The position numbers and the translations under genes are program-made. Shown one piece after another: positions 20,053-29,826 of a stretch of DNA of 45,677 bases. The stretch comes from Chengkuizengella sediminis. Lineage in GTDB: Bacteria > Bacillota > Bacilli > Paenibacillales > KCTC-33759. The DNA lies in contig NZ_SIJC01000019.1 in NCBI RefSeq assembly GCF_010078385.1, forward strand, positions 1 through 45,677. The letters run 5' to 3'. The notes below the pieces were generated by a model, which worked only from the letters and a program-made list of their open reading frames with translations, searched no databases and had not been told where the DNA came from. Numbering within the stretch: the stretch's first letter is position 1; every line of letters starts with the position of its first letter.

Positions 20053-22323
20053 ATGTCTATGGTTGAAAAAGAATTAAAACAGACAGATACACAGTTAGAT
20101 GCTTGGAGAGGTTTTCAAACTGAAAAATGGGATAAAAAAATGGATGTAAAAAACTTTATTGATTTAAACATTACTTCTTATGAGGGTGACGAGCAATTTT
20201 TAACAGCTCCTACTACGGATACAAAGGCTTTATGGGACATTATAAGTGAATTAACTAGAAAAGAGCTGGAGAATGGTGGAGTATTGAATGTCGATGTAAA
20301 TACGCCTTCTACCATTACTTCACATGGACCTGGCTATCTTGATCAGACAATAGAGAAAATTGTGGGTTTACAAACAGATGAACCTTTTAAACGTTCAATA
20401 CAACCATTCGGTGGTGTGCGAATGGTCAAGGATGCATGTGAAGCGTATGGTTTTAAACTACCAGATGAAATCTTCAAAGTATTTACAGATATTCGTAAAA
20501 CGCATAACCAAGGTGTTTTTGATGCGTATACAACAGATATGAGGAAAGCGAGAAAAGCAGGGATTATTACGGGATTGCCTGATGCCTATGGAAGAGGGAG
20601 AATCATTGGTGATTACAGAAGAGTAGCGTTATATGGGGTTGACAAACTAATTGAACAAAAACAAAAAGAGCTGCTTCAATTAGAATTGGATGTCATGAAT
20701 GAAGAAGTTATCAGAGATCGTGAAGAATTAAATGAACAAATACGTAGTTTACACGAATTGAAACAAATGGCAGAACATTATGGGTATGAAATTTCTTTAC
20801 CTGCAAAAAATGCAAAAGAAGCGATTCAGTGGTTATATTTCGCCTACTTAGCTGCAATAAAGGAACAAAATGGAGCTGCGATGAGTTTAGGCCGTGTATC
20901 CAGCTTCCTAGATATTTATATTGAAAGAGATTTACAAGAAGGTACGCTAACGGAAAAAGAAGTTCAAGAATTAGTTGATCATTTTATCATGAAGTTACGT
21001 ATTGTGAAATTTTTACGTACGCCAGAGTATAACGAATTGTTTAGTGGGGATCCTACTTGGGTTACTGAATCTATTGGAGGAATGGCACTTGATGGAAAAA
21101 CAAGAGTAACAAAAAACTCTTATCGTTTCCTTCATACTTTGTATAATTTAGGTCCAGCACCTGAACCAAATTTAACCGTTTTATGGTCAGAAAAACTTCC
21201 TGAGAATTTTAAGAACTATTGTGCAAAAGTTTCAATTCATACGAGTTCCATCCAATATGAAAATGATGATCTAATGCGTCCTCACTATGGTGATGATTAT
21301 GGAATTGCTTGCTGTGTTTCTGCGATGCGTATCGGTAAACAAATGCAGTTTTTTGGTGCAAGAGCAAATCTTGCAAAATGTTTGTTATATGCAATCAACG
21401 GTGGAGTTGATGAAAAATTAGGTATTCAGATAGGACCGGAATATACACCCATTATTTCTGAGGTTTTAGATTATGATGAGGTTATGAAAAAGTTTGATGA
21501 CATGTTAGAATGGTTAGCAAAATTATATATGAATACATTAAACGTTATTCATTATATGCATGATAAATACAGCTATGAACGCATCGAAATGGCATTACAT
21601 GATCTTGAAATTGTACGAACGATGGCTGCTGGCATCGCTGGTTTATCTGTTGTGACCGATTCATTAAGTGCAATAAAATATGCGAAAGTAAAACCGATTC
21701 GTAATGAAAAAGGAATTGCGATCGATTTTGAAATCGAAGGTGACTTCCCTAAATATGGGAATAACGATAACCGTGTAGATTCCATTGCTATCTCACTTGT
21801 TGAAACTTTCATGAATAAATTAAATAAACATCAAACTTATCGTGGAGCGATTCCTACGATGTCTATATTAACCATTACTTCTAATGTAGTGTATGGTAAA
21901 AAAACAGGCACTACACCTGATGGACGTAAAGCAGGAGAACCGTTTGCACCAGGTGCAAATCCTATGCATGGGAGAGATACAAAAGGTGCACTAGCTTCTT
22001 TAAATTCTGTTGCTAAACTGCCTTATGAATACAGCTTAGATGGAATTTCAAATACGTTTTCAATTATTCCAAAAGCTTTGGGCAAGGAGGAGCCAATTCG
22101 AAAGCAGAACCTACATGCATTATTAGATGGATATATGATACAGGGAGCCCACCATTTAAATGTAAATGTTTTTGATCGACAACAGTTAATTGATGCGATG
22201 GAGCACCCTGAAAAATACCCACAACTAACAATAAGAGTTTCTGGATATGCTGTAAACTTTGTGAAGTTGACAAGGGAACAGCAGTTAGATGTCATAAACC
22301 GAACGTTCCACGGTTCAGTATAA
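20053..22323 (+). CDS. pflB: Formate C-acetyltransferase (pyruvate formate-lyase)
   Basis: Glycyl-radical enzyme converting pyruvate and CoA to acetyl-CoA and formate under anoxia. It has 756 residues. The active-site cysteine pair is Cys420-Cys421 (GIACCVSAM), and the radical glycine is Gly731 in [10 protein letters not shown] near the C-terminus. The ATG at 20053 follows GGAGGTG; the in-frame GTG at 20044 is part of that site. It lies between adhE, which uses the acetyl-CoA, and pflA, which installs the radical. B. subtilis lacks this enzyme; B. cereus and many Paenibacillaceae have it. Confidence 0.95.
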   Translation: MSMVEKELKQTDTQLDAWRGFQTEKWDKKMDVKNFIDLNITSYEGDEQFLTAPTTDTKALWDIISELTRKELENGGVLNVDVNTPSTITSHGPGYLDQTIEKIVGLQTDEPFKRSIQPFGGVRMVKDACEAYGFKLPDEIFKVFTDIRKTHNQGVFDAYTTDMRKARKAGIITGLPDAYGRGRIIGDYRRVALYGVDKLIEQKQKELLQLELDVMNEEVIRDREELNEQIRSLHELKQMAEHYGYEISLPAKNAKEAIQWLYFAYLAAIKEQNGAAMSLGRVSSFLDIYIERDLQEGTLTEKEVQELVDHFIMKLRIVKFLRTPEYNELFSGDPTWVTESIGGMALDGKTRVTKNSYRFLHTLYNLGPAPEPNLTVLWSEKLPENFKNYCAKVSIHTSSIQYENDDLMRPHYGDDYGIACCVSAMRIGKQMQFFGARANLAKCLLYAINGGVDEKLGIQIGPEYTPIISEVLDYDEVMKKFDDMLEWLAKLYMNTLNVIHYMHDKYSYERIEMALHDLEIVRTMAAGIAGLSVVTDSLSAIKYAKVKPIRNEKGIAIDFEIEGDFPKYGNNDNRVDSIAISLVETFMNKLNKHQTYRGAIPTMSILTITSNVVYGKKTGTTPDGRKAGEPFAPGANPMHGRDTKGALASLNSVAKLPYEYSLDGISNTFSIIPKALGKEEPIRKQNLHALLDGYMIQGAHHLNVNVFDRQQLIDAMEHPEKYPQLTIRVSGYAVNFVKLTREQQLDVINRTFHGSV

Positions 22324-22355
22324 AGGATATATTTAACTTCTAGGAAGGATGAGAG

Positions 22356-23105
22356 ATGATGAGCACGACGGGTCGCATACACTCACTAGATACATTTGGA
22401 ACCGTAGATGGTCCAGGCATAAGATTCGTGCTTTTCATGCAAGGCTGTGCGCTTCAATGCCAATACTGCCATAATCGTGATACATGGGATAGAAACAAAG
22501 GAGATATAAGGAAAGTTGAGGATATATTATTAGAGATAGAACTTTATATTCACTATTATAAAAGATCTAAAGGAGGTATAACGGTTACAGGTGGAGAACC
22601 GACTTTACAAGCTTTATTTGTTAAAGAGTTGTTGGAAGCTTGTAAACAACGCTGGGATCTTCATACTGCTTTGGATACCTCTGGTTTTAATGATCCTAAA
22701 AAAATTGAAGATTTGTTAAAAGTAACTGATTTGCTTTTAATAGATATTAAAGAAATGGACGATGAAAAACATAAAAAGTTGACTGGTCAGTCTAATGAGA
22801 GAATTTTGAAGCTCATACAATACGCTTCGGACAACCATAAAAAAATGTGGATAAGACATGTACTGATTCCAGGAATTACTGATGATTATAACGATTTATA
22901 TGCACTTGGTGCCTTTATTGGCAAGTTAAAAAATGTAGAGAAGGTAGAGATTCTGCCTTATCACAGAATGGGTGTATTTAAATGGCAGCAATTAGGTTTT
23001 TCATATCCATTAAAGGGAGTTAGAACCCCATCTGATCAAGAATTGAAAAGAGCAATTCAAGTAGTTGAAAAAGGGATGGCGGAGCTCTCTCTCCCTATAA
23101 TATAA
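22356..23105 (+). CDS. pflA: Pyruvate formate-lyase activating enzyme
   Basis: Radical SAM enzyme, 249 residues, that makes the glycyl radical on PflB. The [4Fe-4S] cysteines are Cys31, Cys35 and Cys38 in GCALQCQYCHNRDTW. TVTGGEPTLQ is the SAM-contact motif of the family. The gene starts 33 bases after pflB, with AGGAAGG upstream of adjacent ATG codons (22356 or 22359). It is convergent with fnr, one base apart, with no terminator between them. Confidence 0.93.
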   Translation: MMSTTGRIHSLDTFGTVDGPGIRFVLFMQGCALQCQYCHNRDTWDRNKGDIRKVEDILLEIELYIHYYKRSKGGITVTGGEPTLQALFVKELLEACKQRWDLHTALDTSGFNDPKKIEDLLKVTDLLLIDIKEMDDEKHKKLTGQSNERILKLIQYASDNHKKMWIRHVLIPGITDDYNDLYALGAFIGKLKNVEKVEILPYHRMGVFKWQQLGFSYPLKGVRTPSDQELKRAIQVVEKGMAELSLPII

Positions 23106-23106
23106 T

Positions 23107-23826
23107 TTAAATTCGACAGATTTCAATAGGGCAGTCAGGACAAGAGACGATGGCTTTTAAATCATTTAGCTTGTGGATGGTAATGGTTCCATTTTTCATG
23201 CTGATGATTCCATCGTCTTTATGTTTGTTTAAAAGTCTATTTACACTTTCTCTTGTTGTACCAATTAAATTCGCTATATCGGTATTCGTCAATTTAACAT
23301 CTAATACGATTCCATCTTCAGTTAACCTTCCATAGGAATTACTTAATCGTATTAATGTAGAGGCTAAGGCTCCACTTTTTCCAAATAATAACAAGTCTCG
23401 AAACTTAGATTCTGTTTTTCGATGCCATAAACTCATCCATTTCAGAAATTCTACAGCAAAATCACCATGCTGATAAATGAGCATTTCCAAATCACTATGC
23501 TCTATCATCCCAATATTACAATTTGTTAATGCTTGAGCAGAATAGCTGAAGTTCAAATCACCAACTCCACCAAACTCACAAAACATATCTCCCTCTTGTA
23601 GGATATACAAAATGAGTTCCTTGCCATCATCCGTTAGTTTGTATATTTTTACTTGACCTTCATTTATATAAAATAATTTCCTAGCTGGTTCTCCCTCACG
23701 AAACAAATATTGTTGTTGTAAAAAATGATGGGAGTACATTACACTTTTTAATCTATCAACATTTTCATCAGATAAAAATAAAGATATTTGACCTGAGGAT
23801 TTACAGTTTAGAGTAAGATGATCCAT
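23107..23826 (-). CDS. fnr: Oxygen-responsive regulator Fnr (CRP/FNR family)
   Basis: Anaerobic transcription activator, 239 residues: N-terminal cyclic-nucleotide-binding-like domain, dimerisation helix, and C-terminal winged helix with recognition sequence GTTRESVNRLLN. At the extreme C-terminus Cys229, Cys232 and Cys237 (CPDCPIEIC) match the C-x2-C-x4-C cluster ligands of B. subtilis Fnr (238 residues) rather than the N-terminal cluster of E. coli FNR. The ATG at 23826 has an AGGAGGG site 9 bases away; a longer in-frame start exists but lacks support. The FNR box before adhE is a likely target. Confidence 0.9.
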   Translation of the reverse strand: MDHLTLNCKSSGQISLFLSDENVDRLKSVMYSHHFLQQQYLFREGEPARKLFYINEGQVKIYKLTDDGKELILYILQEGDMFCEFGGVGDLNFSYSAQALTNCNIGMIEHSDLEMLIYQHGDFAVEFLKWMSLWHRKTESKFRDLLLFGKSGALASTLIRLSNSYGRLTEDGIVLDVKLTNTDIANLIGTTRESVNRLLNKHKDDGIISMKNGTITIHKLNDLKAIVSCPDCPIEICRI

Positions 23827-23983
23827 GTTTGAACACCCTCCTGGTTCATAATCATATCGTTTAGAATGTGCTCTCATTCATATTATATAACTTTTTCAAC
23901 AAGATTGCTGTAAGAGTTTTGAGAAACTAAGAACAAGTACTTTTTCTATTTTAGGTATGTGCACATTTTCTTTGAATTCCTGT

Positions 23984-24011
23984 ACATATCAATAGAGGAT
24001 GACATATGTTA
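23984..24011 (+). promoter_or_regulatory. Candidate sigma-K promoter of the 24040 gene
   Basis: AC at 23984-23985, 17 bases, then CATATGTTA at 24003-24011, fitting AC-N16/17-CATAnnnTA. Such matches occur by chance in AT-rich DNA, so this alone is weak. Confidence 0.35.
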
Positions 24012-24039
24012 CTAAATAAACGTAAAGGGAGGTTTTGGA

Positions 24040-24642
24040 ATGAAAAAAAAGCGGAATCGTAATAAAAAAATGAAAAAGATAGATCCCTCAATAAATGAAT
24101 TAGTGTGGTTGGATGAAGAGAAAATAGATTCCTTTAGAGAGAATATACCCATCCATGACATAAGCTGGTTTCCTGATTTTCAATTTTTAAATCAAATTCC
24201 ACAAAAATCATCAAAAAAAAAGAAAAAAGTAAAAAAAAATAAACCTCTGATCTATACGAATCCATTTGAATTTAGTTTTGAATATAATAGTTTTGATGAT
24301 GAAGAACCGACGATAACTTATCGTGATAAAACCGATAGCAACGTTGATGATAAGCAAAATGAACAACTCAAAACGATCCATCAATATAACAATACTGAAT
24401 TTAAATTGAATATTGATGAAAAAAGTACAGAGATGTTCATTTTTTTTGATACTCCATTTAAAAATACGGATTATGTTCTTGTAGCTATGACAGATTGTTC
24501 AAATTGTTTTGCAGCACTAAATGAAAAAACTGCGGAATACGCAGTTATTGATATTGTTCTTATTGAAAATAATAATGAAGAACGAGATGAAGAAATAGAA
24601 CAACATGGTTTCTTATCTTGGATTGCCATAGGTGAATCGTAG
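24040..24642 (+). CDS. Hypothetical protein with lysine-rich N-terminus
   Basis: Not recognised. 200 residues in three parts: a basic N-terminus (KKKRNRNKKMKK), a hydrophilic middle with a second run of lysines near residue 60-70 and many Asp/Asn, and a folded-looking C-terminal part from about 115 (EFKLNIDEKSTEMFIFFD, then YVLVAMTDCSNCFAALNEKTA, ending FLSWIAIGES). The CSNC pair may bind metal or form a disulfide. No signal peptide. AAAGGGAGG precedes the ATG. The possible sigma-K promoter upstream would fit a spore-coat-type role; this is inference. Confidence 0.7.
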   Translation: MKKKRNRNKKMKKIDPSINELVWLDEEKIDSFRENIPIHDISWFPDFQFLNQIPQKSSKKKKKVKKNKPLIYTNPFEFSFEYNSFDDEEPTITYRDKTDSNVDDKQNEQLKTIHQYNNTEFKLNIDEKSTEMFIFFDTPFKNTDYVLVAMTDCSNCFAALNEKTAEYAVIDIVLIENNNEERDEEIEQHGFLSWIAIGES

Positions 24643-24670
24643 TATTATTGAATCAAAAACAGGATGTTCT

Positions 24671-25678
24671 TCATTTTCTAGGATTCAAATTCCATTTTAC
24701 CAATAAACCAGCATAAACTAATCCACCACCAAAACCATAAAGTAACAAATGGTCTCCATTTTTGATTTTATTTTGGTTTAGACCTTCTTGAATAGATAAT
24801 GGAATGGTTGCAGCAGAAGTATTTCCACAATGTACAAGACTGTACAGTGTTTTTTCAATTGGAAAATCACTTCTTTGGCATATAGATTCAATCATTCTTA
24901 GATTTGCACTGTGAGGAATAAACCAATTCACATCTTGTAAACTGAAATCTGTATTTTCTAAAACTTTTAACATTCCTTTAGGCACATGATTTACCGCCCA
25001 TTTATATACCTCACGACCGTTTTGGACTAAAAAGCCTTCATTTTTAAGATCAACCCCATTTAAATTGTTGGATAATCCTGTTTGATATAAGTGGATTCCT
25101 CCATCACCATTGGAACCATTGTAGGAAGAAATGAAACTAGGCTGTTTTTCATCTCTTTCTACCATTACAGCGCCTGCACCATCTCCAAATAAAATACAGG
25201 TTGAACGATCTGTATAATCAGTTATTTTAGATAATACATCTGCACCGATAACAATAATTTTTTTGTGGAGACCAGCAGTGATTAGCCCATTTGCAACTTG
25301 CAAGCCATACGTAAAACCTGCACATGCAGCTCTAAGGTCAATGGCTCCTGTTTTTTTTAACTGAAAATGAGCTTGAAGTCTACTCGCTGTACTAGGAAAT
25401 GAAAAATCAGCGGTACTTGTAGCTACAATAATTAAATCTGTATCTTCAATATCCACCTCATAACTTTCCATCATATTCTTAATGGCTGCGATACATAAAT
25501 CACTTGTGTATTCTTTATCTGCAGCTATGCGTCGCTCTTTAATTCCAGTACGTTTTACTATCCATTCGTCATTAGTATCCACGATTTGTTCTAAATCATG
25601 ATTTGTAAGTACTTTTTCTGGTACATAAGATCCAATAGCAGAAATTCTTGCTTTTGAATTCATATTTAGGTTGCTCAT
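24671..25678 (-). CDS. fabH: Beta-ketoacyl-ACP synthase III
   Basis: Condenses acetyl-CoA or branched acyl-CoA primers with malonyl-ACP to start fatty acid synthesis. 335 residues with the complete triad: Cys119 (RAACAGF), His256 (IPHSANLRMI) and Asn286 (HCGNTSAATIPL). EWIVKRTGIKERR is the conserved N-terminal block. It stands alone, without fabF, which suggests an extra or FabHB-like copy. Promoter and FapR-type operator lie 64-110 bases upstream of the ATG. Confidence 0.93.
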   Translation of the reverse strand: MSNLNMNSKARISAIGSYVPEKVLTNHDLEQIVDTNDEWIVKRTGIKERRIAADKEYTSDLCIAAIKNMMESYEVDIEDTDLIIVATSTADFSFPSTASRLQAHFQLKKTGAIDLRAACAGFTYGLQVANGLITAGLHKKIIVIGADVLSKITDYTDRSTCILFGDGAGAVMVERDEKQPSFISSYNGSNGDGGIHLYQTGLSNNLNGVDLKNEGFLVQNGREVYKWAVNHVPKGMLKVLENTDFSLQDVNWFIPHSANLRMIESICQRSDFPIEKTLYSLVHCGNTSAATIPLSIQEGLNQNKIKNGDHLLLYGFGGGLVYAGLLVKWNLNPRK

Positions 25679-25741
25679 TACAATTAACCCCTCTTTTATA
25701 AAATAAATATATTGTTTAGAAAAATCTGAATATCTTTAAGT

Positions 25742-25787
25742 ATTAGTACCTAGTGCTAATTATGAAGATAAGGGTTTGATTTGTCAA
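25742..25787 (-). promoter_or_regulatory. fabH promoter with FapR-type operator
   Basis: On the minus strand TTGACA (25787-25782), a 17-base spacer and CATAAT (25764-25759) form a near-consensus sigma-A promoter. The imperfect palindrome ATTAGTACCTAGTGCTAAT (25742-25760) overlaps the -10 and start point. It matches the known FapR operator type (TTAGTACC...), which controls lipid genes in response to malonyl-CoA. Its position would block transcription. Confidence 0.8.
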
Positions 25788-25931
25788 TGTACTACAAAAT
25801 TCATAAAAAAATATGATATTAACTTTTCAGGAAAGTACAGTACGAATTACCAAAGCATTCTATGTTTATTTTTCAGCTAAAAAATCATCCTAAGAGAGAT
25901 ACAAAAAATCAATATAGGATGGAGGCGTATA

Positions 25932-26690
25932 ATGGTAAATTCAATGTTTACTAAATTAATTGTTGCTGGTTCACTTATCTTTTCATTAAGTGCTTGTACA
26001 ACTGATAATGAAGGTGCTATGGATAATCGAACAGGGGATAATGTTAGCCCGTATGGAGTATATGACTCGAATAGGAATTACAATGCAAACCGTTTAGGTA
26101 TGAATACCCGAAATAACATCTTAAATACAGATAAACTACGGGCCAGTGACATGCGTGCAAATAATGTACACCAAAATACAAATGTGAGAGAAAGTAAAAA
26201 GATTGCAAATGCAATTGTAAACATGAAAGAAGTAAATAGAGCAAATGTATTACTAACGGATAATAATGCTTACATTGCAGTGGAATTAACTGACAATACT
26301 AAAAATGGAATGACAAGAAAATCCATGAAAGGAAAATCGCTTAAAGGCACCTCTAAAGGTAATACTGAATACTATGGTTTAGGAATGAATACAGGTAAAA
26401 AGGTTCGATCATTTTCTGATACAATGACAGATGATGTGAAAAAGAAAATATCCAGTAAAGTAAAATCGATGGATAATAATGTGAAAAATGTGTATGTTTC
26501 TGCAAATGCCAATTTTGTAGACCGTATTAATAATTACATGGTTGATATTGGTGAAGGTAGACCTGTTAGAGGGTTTATGGATGAATTTAATACATTTATG
26601 AATCGAGTTTTCCCAATGAATATGGATAAAAATGTAGATTATAAAGACAACAATAATCAGCGCAGTATAATGAATCGAACAAATAGATAA
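25932..26690 (+). CDS. YhcN/YlaJ-family sporulation lipoprotein
   Basis: Predicted lipoprotein of 252 residues with a signal peptide and lipobox LSAC (Cys22). The conserved C-terminal half has IANAIVNMKEVNRANVLLTDNNAYIAVEL, typical of the YhcN/YlaJ family found in the forespore membrane or cortex. The middle is Asn-rich. CATTCTA at about 25857 could be a sigma-G -10, but the -35 is poor. Strong GGATGGAGG upstream of the ATG. The gene is followed by gerE. Confidence 0.8.
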   Translation: MVNSMFTKLIVAGSLIFSLSACTTDNEGAMDNRTGDNVSPYGVYDSNRNYNANRLGMNTRNNILNTDKLRASDMRANNVHQNTNVRESKKIANAIVNMKEVNRANVLLTDNNAYIAVELTDNTKNGMTRKSMKGKSLKGTSKGNTEYYGLGMNTGKKVRSFSDTMTDDVKKKISSKVKSMDNNVKNVYVSANANFVDRINNYMVDIGEGRPVRGFMDEFNTFMNRVFPMNMDKNVDYKDNNNQRSIMNRTNR

Positions 26691-26720
26691 ATTTATAGCC
26701 TATTTTTCGAAAACTGCCGC

Positions 26721-26748
26721 ACCATCGACCGCTACTTTTCATAAAATA
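26721..26748 (+). promoter_or_regulatory. Candidate sigma-K promoter of gerE
   Basis: AC at 26721-26722, 17 bases, then CATAAAATA (26740-26748), the sigma-K pattern. B. subtilis gerE is transcribed by sigma-K, which supports the reading. Confidence 0.45.
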
Positions 26749-26806
26749 ATTTGACTGTATCCCTTGACCTTGTAATTCTAAACCCAAACAAGGAGGGGTG
26801 ACGATA

Positions 26807-27031
26807 TTGAAGGGTAGCGACGATAAAGGAAAATTCATATTAACAAACCGTGAACGTGAAGTATTCGAACTGTTAGTTCAAGACAAAACAACTCGAGAAA
26901 TTGCTAAAGAGTTGTATATAAGCGAAAAGACAGTTCGAAATCATATCTCCAATGTCATGCAAAAGTTAAATGTTAAAGGTCGTTCACAGGCAGTCGTTGA
27001 ATTAATAAGGCTTGGAGAATTGAAAATATAA
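26807..27031 (+). CDS. gerE: Sporulation transcription factor GerE
   Basis: Late mother-cell regulator of coat genes, 74 residues, identical in length to B. subtilis GerE. Almost the whole protein is a LuxR-type helix-turn-helix: LTNREREVFELLVQDKTTRE, SEKTVRNHISNVMQKL, and GRSQAVVELIRLGEL. The TTG at 26807 is chosen because AGGAGGGG lies 8 bases upstream; a GTG at 26798 overlaps that site. It would be expected to act with sigma-K on coat genes, possibly including those at 34-45 kb. Confidence 0.93.
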   Translation: MKGSDDKGKFILTNREREVFELLVQDKTTREIAKELYISEKTVRNHISNVMQKLNVKGRSQAVVELIRLGELKI

Positions 27032-27152
27032 TCATGTGTATATTTCACATTCATTGAATACCTTCTTTGACTTTCCTGTTATTATGGGATTGGAAAAGAA
27101 GGTTTTTGAATGTTAAAATAAATATCACGAATTTAAAAGTGAGGAATCATTT

Positions 27153-27884
27153 ATGCATAATTGGTACGAAGATAGCTTCGGTGAAGATTATTTATTGGTT
27201 TATAGACATAGAAATTTACAGAATGCTTATGAAGAAGTAAAAAAAATGATCAAATGGTTGCATTTACAAGATAAATCATCTGTATTTGATTTATGTTGTG
27301 GTATGGGAAGACACTCAATGGCTTTATCGGAATTTGGTTATACAGTTACTGGTATGGATTTATCAGCAGTATTACTTCAAGAAGCAAAAAAACTAGATAA
27401 GAATAAAAAAGTAACTTGGATTCATGGGGATATGCGAAAAATTCCAACAAATGAATCTTTTGATGCTGTAGTAAATTTATTTACATCCTTTGCCTATTTC
27501 GAATCAGATCAAGAAAACAGTAAAGTTTTATTAGAATTAAGTCGTATTTTAAAACCGAACGGGAAATTTATTATTGATTTTTTGAATGCTAGTGTTGTAA
27601 AAGAACATTTGGTTCCCTATTCAGAACGTTCTACAGAGGGTGTGAAAATTGAAGAATATCGTACTATTGAACAGGAGTTTGTACAAAAACGTATTATCAT
27701 TAAAGGTGAAAATCAAGAACGTACATATATTGAAAAAGTAAAGTTATACGATTTGTCTGCATTTGAACATATGATATCTTCTGCTGAATTGCAGTTGGAT
27801 TACGTGTTTGGGAATTATGATCAGGCTCCTTATGATGAAAAAACGTCTCCACGTCTTATTTTAGTAGGTCACAAACAAGCTTAG
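27153..27884 (+). CDS. Class I SAM-dependent methyltransferase
   Basis: 243 residues with the SAM-binding motif I VFDLCCGMGRHSMALSEFG, an acidic end of strand 2 (GMDLS), and the motif GDMRKIP. Substrate is unknown; it resembles YodH/YqeM-like small-molecule methyltransferases. The stop codon lies three bases from the stop of the convergent pgpA, with no room for a terminator between them. Confidence 0.8.
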   Translation: MHNWYEDSFGEDYLLVYRHRNLQNAYEEVKKMIKWLHLQDKSSVFDLCCGMGRHSMALSEFGYTVTGMDLSAVLLQEAKKLDKNKKVTWIHGDMRKIPTNESFDAVVNLFTSFAYFESDQENSKVLLELSRILKPNGKFIIDFLNASVVKEHLVPYSERSTEGVKIEEYRTIEQEFVQKRIIIKGENQERTYIEKVKLYDLSAFEHMISSAELQLDYVFGNYDQAPYDEKTSPRLILVGHKQA

Positions 27885-27887
27885 TCA

Positions 27888-28391
27888 TTATTCCACAGCT
27901 CCATGTTTTGAATGTGCGATTCGACTGCTTGCAGCGGCAGCGATCGCACCTATGATGTCATCTAGAAACGTATGAATAGGTTGATCATCTTTATCATTTA
28001 ATTTTTTAAGTATACCTGGTTTTAATTTGTCTATATATCCGAAATTGGTAAAACCAATACTCCCATATACATTTACGATGGATAAGGCCAAAATTTCATC
28101 ACATCCATATAACCCCTCGTCATTTTCAATCATTTCTAATAATGGAGATTCTAATTTTTTTTGCTCAGCCAATATATCTAATTGAATTCCAGTTAGAATA
28201 GCATTTTGAACTTCTCGTTTTTGTAAAACCTTTTCTACATTCTTCACACAATATTCAATTGTTAAATCAGGAAAATATTCTTTTTGTAAAAATAAAACTA
28301 ATTCAGCTATATCCTCTAAGCTAACCCCTCTTTTTTTCAAACTTTCCAGAGTTACTTGTTTTACTTTTTCACTATCTAATTGATAAGACAT
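27888..28391 (-). CDS. Phosphatidylglycerophosphatase A-family protein (YutG-like)
   Basis: 167 residues resembling the PgpA/YutG family, which removes phosphate from phosphatidylglycerophosphate. The C-terminal FLDDIIGAIAAAASSRI with the DD pair and the central DEILALSIVNVYGSIGFTNFGYIDKLKPG are family blocks. In Gram-positive bacteria the protein is shorter than E. coli PgpA and lacks its clear membrane helices, and an alternative role has not been excluded. Good GGAGG upstream. Confidence 0.7.
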   Translation of the reverse strand: MSYQLDSEKVKQVTLESLKKRGVSLEDIAELVLFLQKEYFPDLTIEYCVKNVEKVLQKREVQNAILTGIQLDILAEQKKLESPLLEMIENDEGLYGCDEILALSIVNVYGSIGFTNFGYIDKLKPGILKKLNDKDDQPIHTFLDDIIGAIAAAASSRIAHSKHGAVE

Positions 28392-28610
28392 TTAAATTTT
28401 TCCTCCAAGTATGATATGTACCTTATTTTAAACAATACACAATAGAATTATCCTATTTTAATTTCCTAATCATCACAGAAAAAGAAGAAATTATGTCTCT
28501 GATTACACTTGAATATTTTTTTCAAAATTAAAATTGGACAAAATGAAGTATAAATTATAACTAAGCTCGTATACATAGTAGTACAAAACCTAGATGGGGA
28601 GGAAAAGTAC

Positions 28611-29630
28611 ATGAATCATTACAAATGGATAAAACAAGTGACATTCGTATCACTTCTAGTTCTCCTGGCAATGACAGCAGGGTGTTCGTTATGGGACGCA
28701 GAGGAAAGTAAACTGATTGATCCGCCTCCTAACGATATCATGGCCAGTTTAGAACTCGATGATGATCAAGTATACAGCGATGAGGAAGCAATTGAAAATG
28801 TGCAGATGTCCTTATATTTTAAAGATCAATATGGTTATGTCGTACCTGTAACTATGAATATTCCTTATGTGGAGGGAATTGCAAAGCAAAAGCTGAGATA
28901 TATGGTAGAGGATGGACCTATTTCTGAAAAGTTACCATATGATTTCACTCCTGTGATTCCGAGTGGGACAGAAATATTAGGACTGAATATCGAAAATCAA
29001 CTAGCTATTGTAGATTTTTCAGAAGATTTTTTAAACTATGAAATGAATGACGAACGTAAGCTTTTAGAAGCAGTTACATGGGCCTTGACAGATTTTCCAA
29101 CTGTTGATCAAGTTATTATTAATGTAAATGGAGAAACTTTGAAAAAAATGCCTGCACAAGGAATTCCACTTCATGAGCCATTATCTAGAGAGATGGGGAT
29201 TAATATTGAAAAGTCTGAAGGAGTTCCGCTAAGTCAAACATCGCCTGTTACATTATATTTCTTAAACCAGACCAAAGATTTGCAAAATTATTATGTACCT
29301 GTTACAAGGTTAATTCAAAATCCAGATGATATTGTAGTAGCCACACTGAATGAATTAATAAAAGGACCATTTGAGCCTTCAGGTTTAAATTCTGTGATGA
29401 TTTCATCCGTTGAAGTTATCAATACTGATCAATCCCAAGACTTAATAACGTTGAACCTAAGTGATCATATTTTAGGTATAGATCAAATGGTATCAGAAGA
29501 AAGTTTACAGTCCATTATTTTATCACTTACTGAAAATACGAATGCTACACAATTTCAGTTTTTAATTAATGATGAAAGTTATAATACACCAGTAACAAAA
29601 CCCGCTTATATGAATATATTTGAAATGTAA
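28611..29630 (+). CDS. gerM: Germination/sporulation lipoprotein GerM
   Basis: 339 residues, lipoprotein with signal peptide and lipobox TAGC (Cys25). Two GerMN domains follow (about 70-190 and 220-330), each with ANLE-type beta structure and conserved blocks such as GTEILGLNIENQLAIVDFS and INVNGET. In B. subtilis GerM is needed for spore cortex and for engulfment-complex assembly. The gene order gerM-rph-rdgB is conserved with Bacillus. GGGGAGG precedes the ATG. A CATAGTA motif near 28577 may belong to a sporulation promoter. Confidence 0.9.
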   Translation: MNHYKWIKQVTFVSLLVLLAMTAGCSLWDAEESKLIDPPPNDIMASLELDDDQVYSDEEAIENVQMSLYFKDQYGYVVPVTMNIPYVEGIAKQKLRYMVEDGPISEKLPYDFTPVIPSGTEILGLNIENQLAIVDFSEDFLNYEMNDERKLLEAVTWALTDFPTVDQVIINVNGETLKKMPAQGIPLHEPLSREMGINIEKSEGVPLSQTSPVTLYFLNQTKDLQNYYVPVTRLIQNPDDIVVATLNELIKGPFEPSGLNSVMISSVEVINTDQSQDLITLNLSDHILGIDQMVSEESLQSIILSLTENTNATQFQFLINDESYNTPVTKPAYMNIFEM

Positions 29631-29673
29631 TAGTACCCACAAAAGTGAAGTAAAGCTTTGAAGCTTATACCTT

Positions 29674-29712
29674 AACCGTCAATATGATTGTGAATTGACG
29701 GTTTCATTTTTT
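29674..29712 (+). terminator. Terminator after gerM
   Basis: AACCGTCAAT (29674-29683) pairs perfectly with ATTGACGGTT (29694-29703), then TCATTTTTTTT. Confidence 0.85.
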
Positions 29713-29826
29713 TTGCAGAAATAAAGCTTGTGGGTTTAAGTTAAATCAATGTTTTGGTAAAATGAGGTGTATTCTAAATAAAAAAATGCATACGATAAGT
29801 TCATAACAATATTAGGGGGAACTAAA

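Noticed and set aside
28570-28590. Sigma-E-type promoter for gerM
   Set aside because: CATAGTA is present, but no acceptable -35 at the right distance, so it was not listed as a feature.
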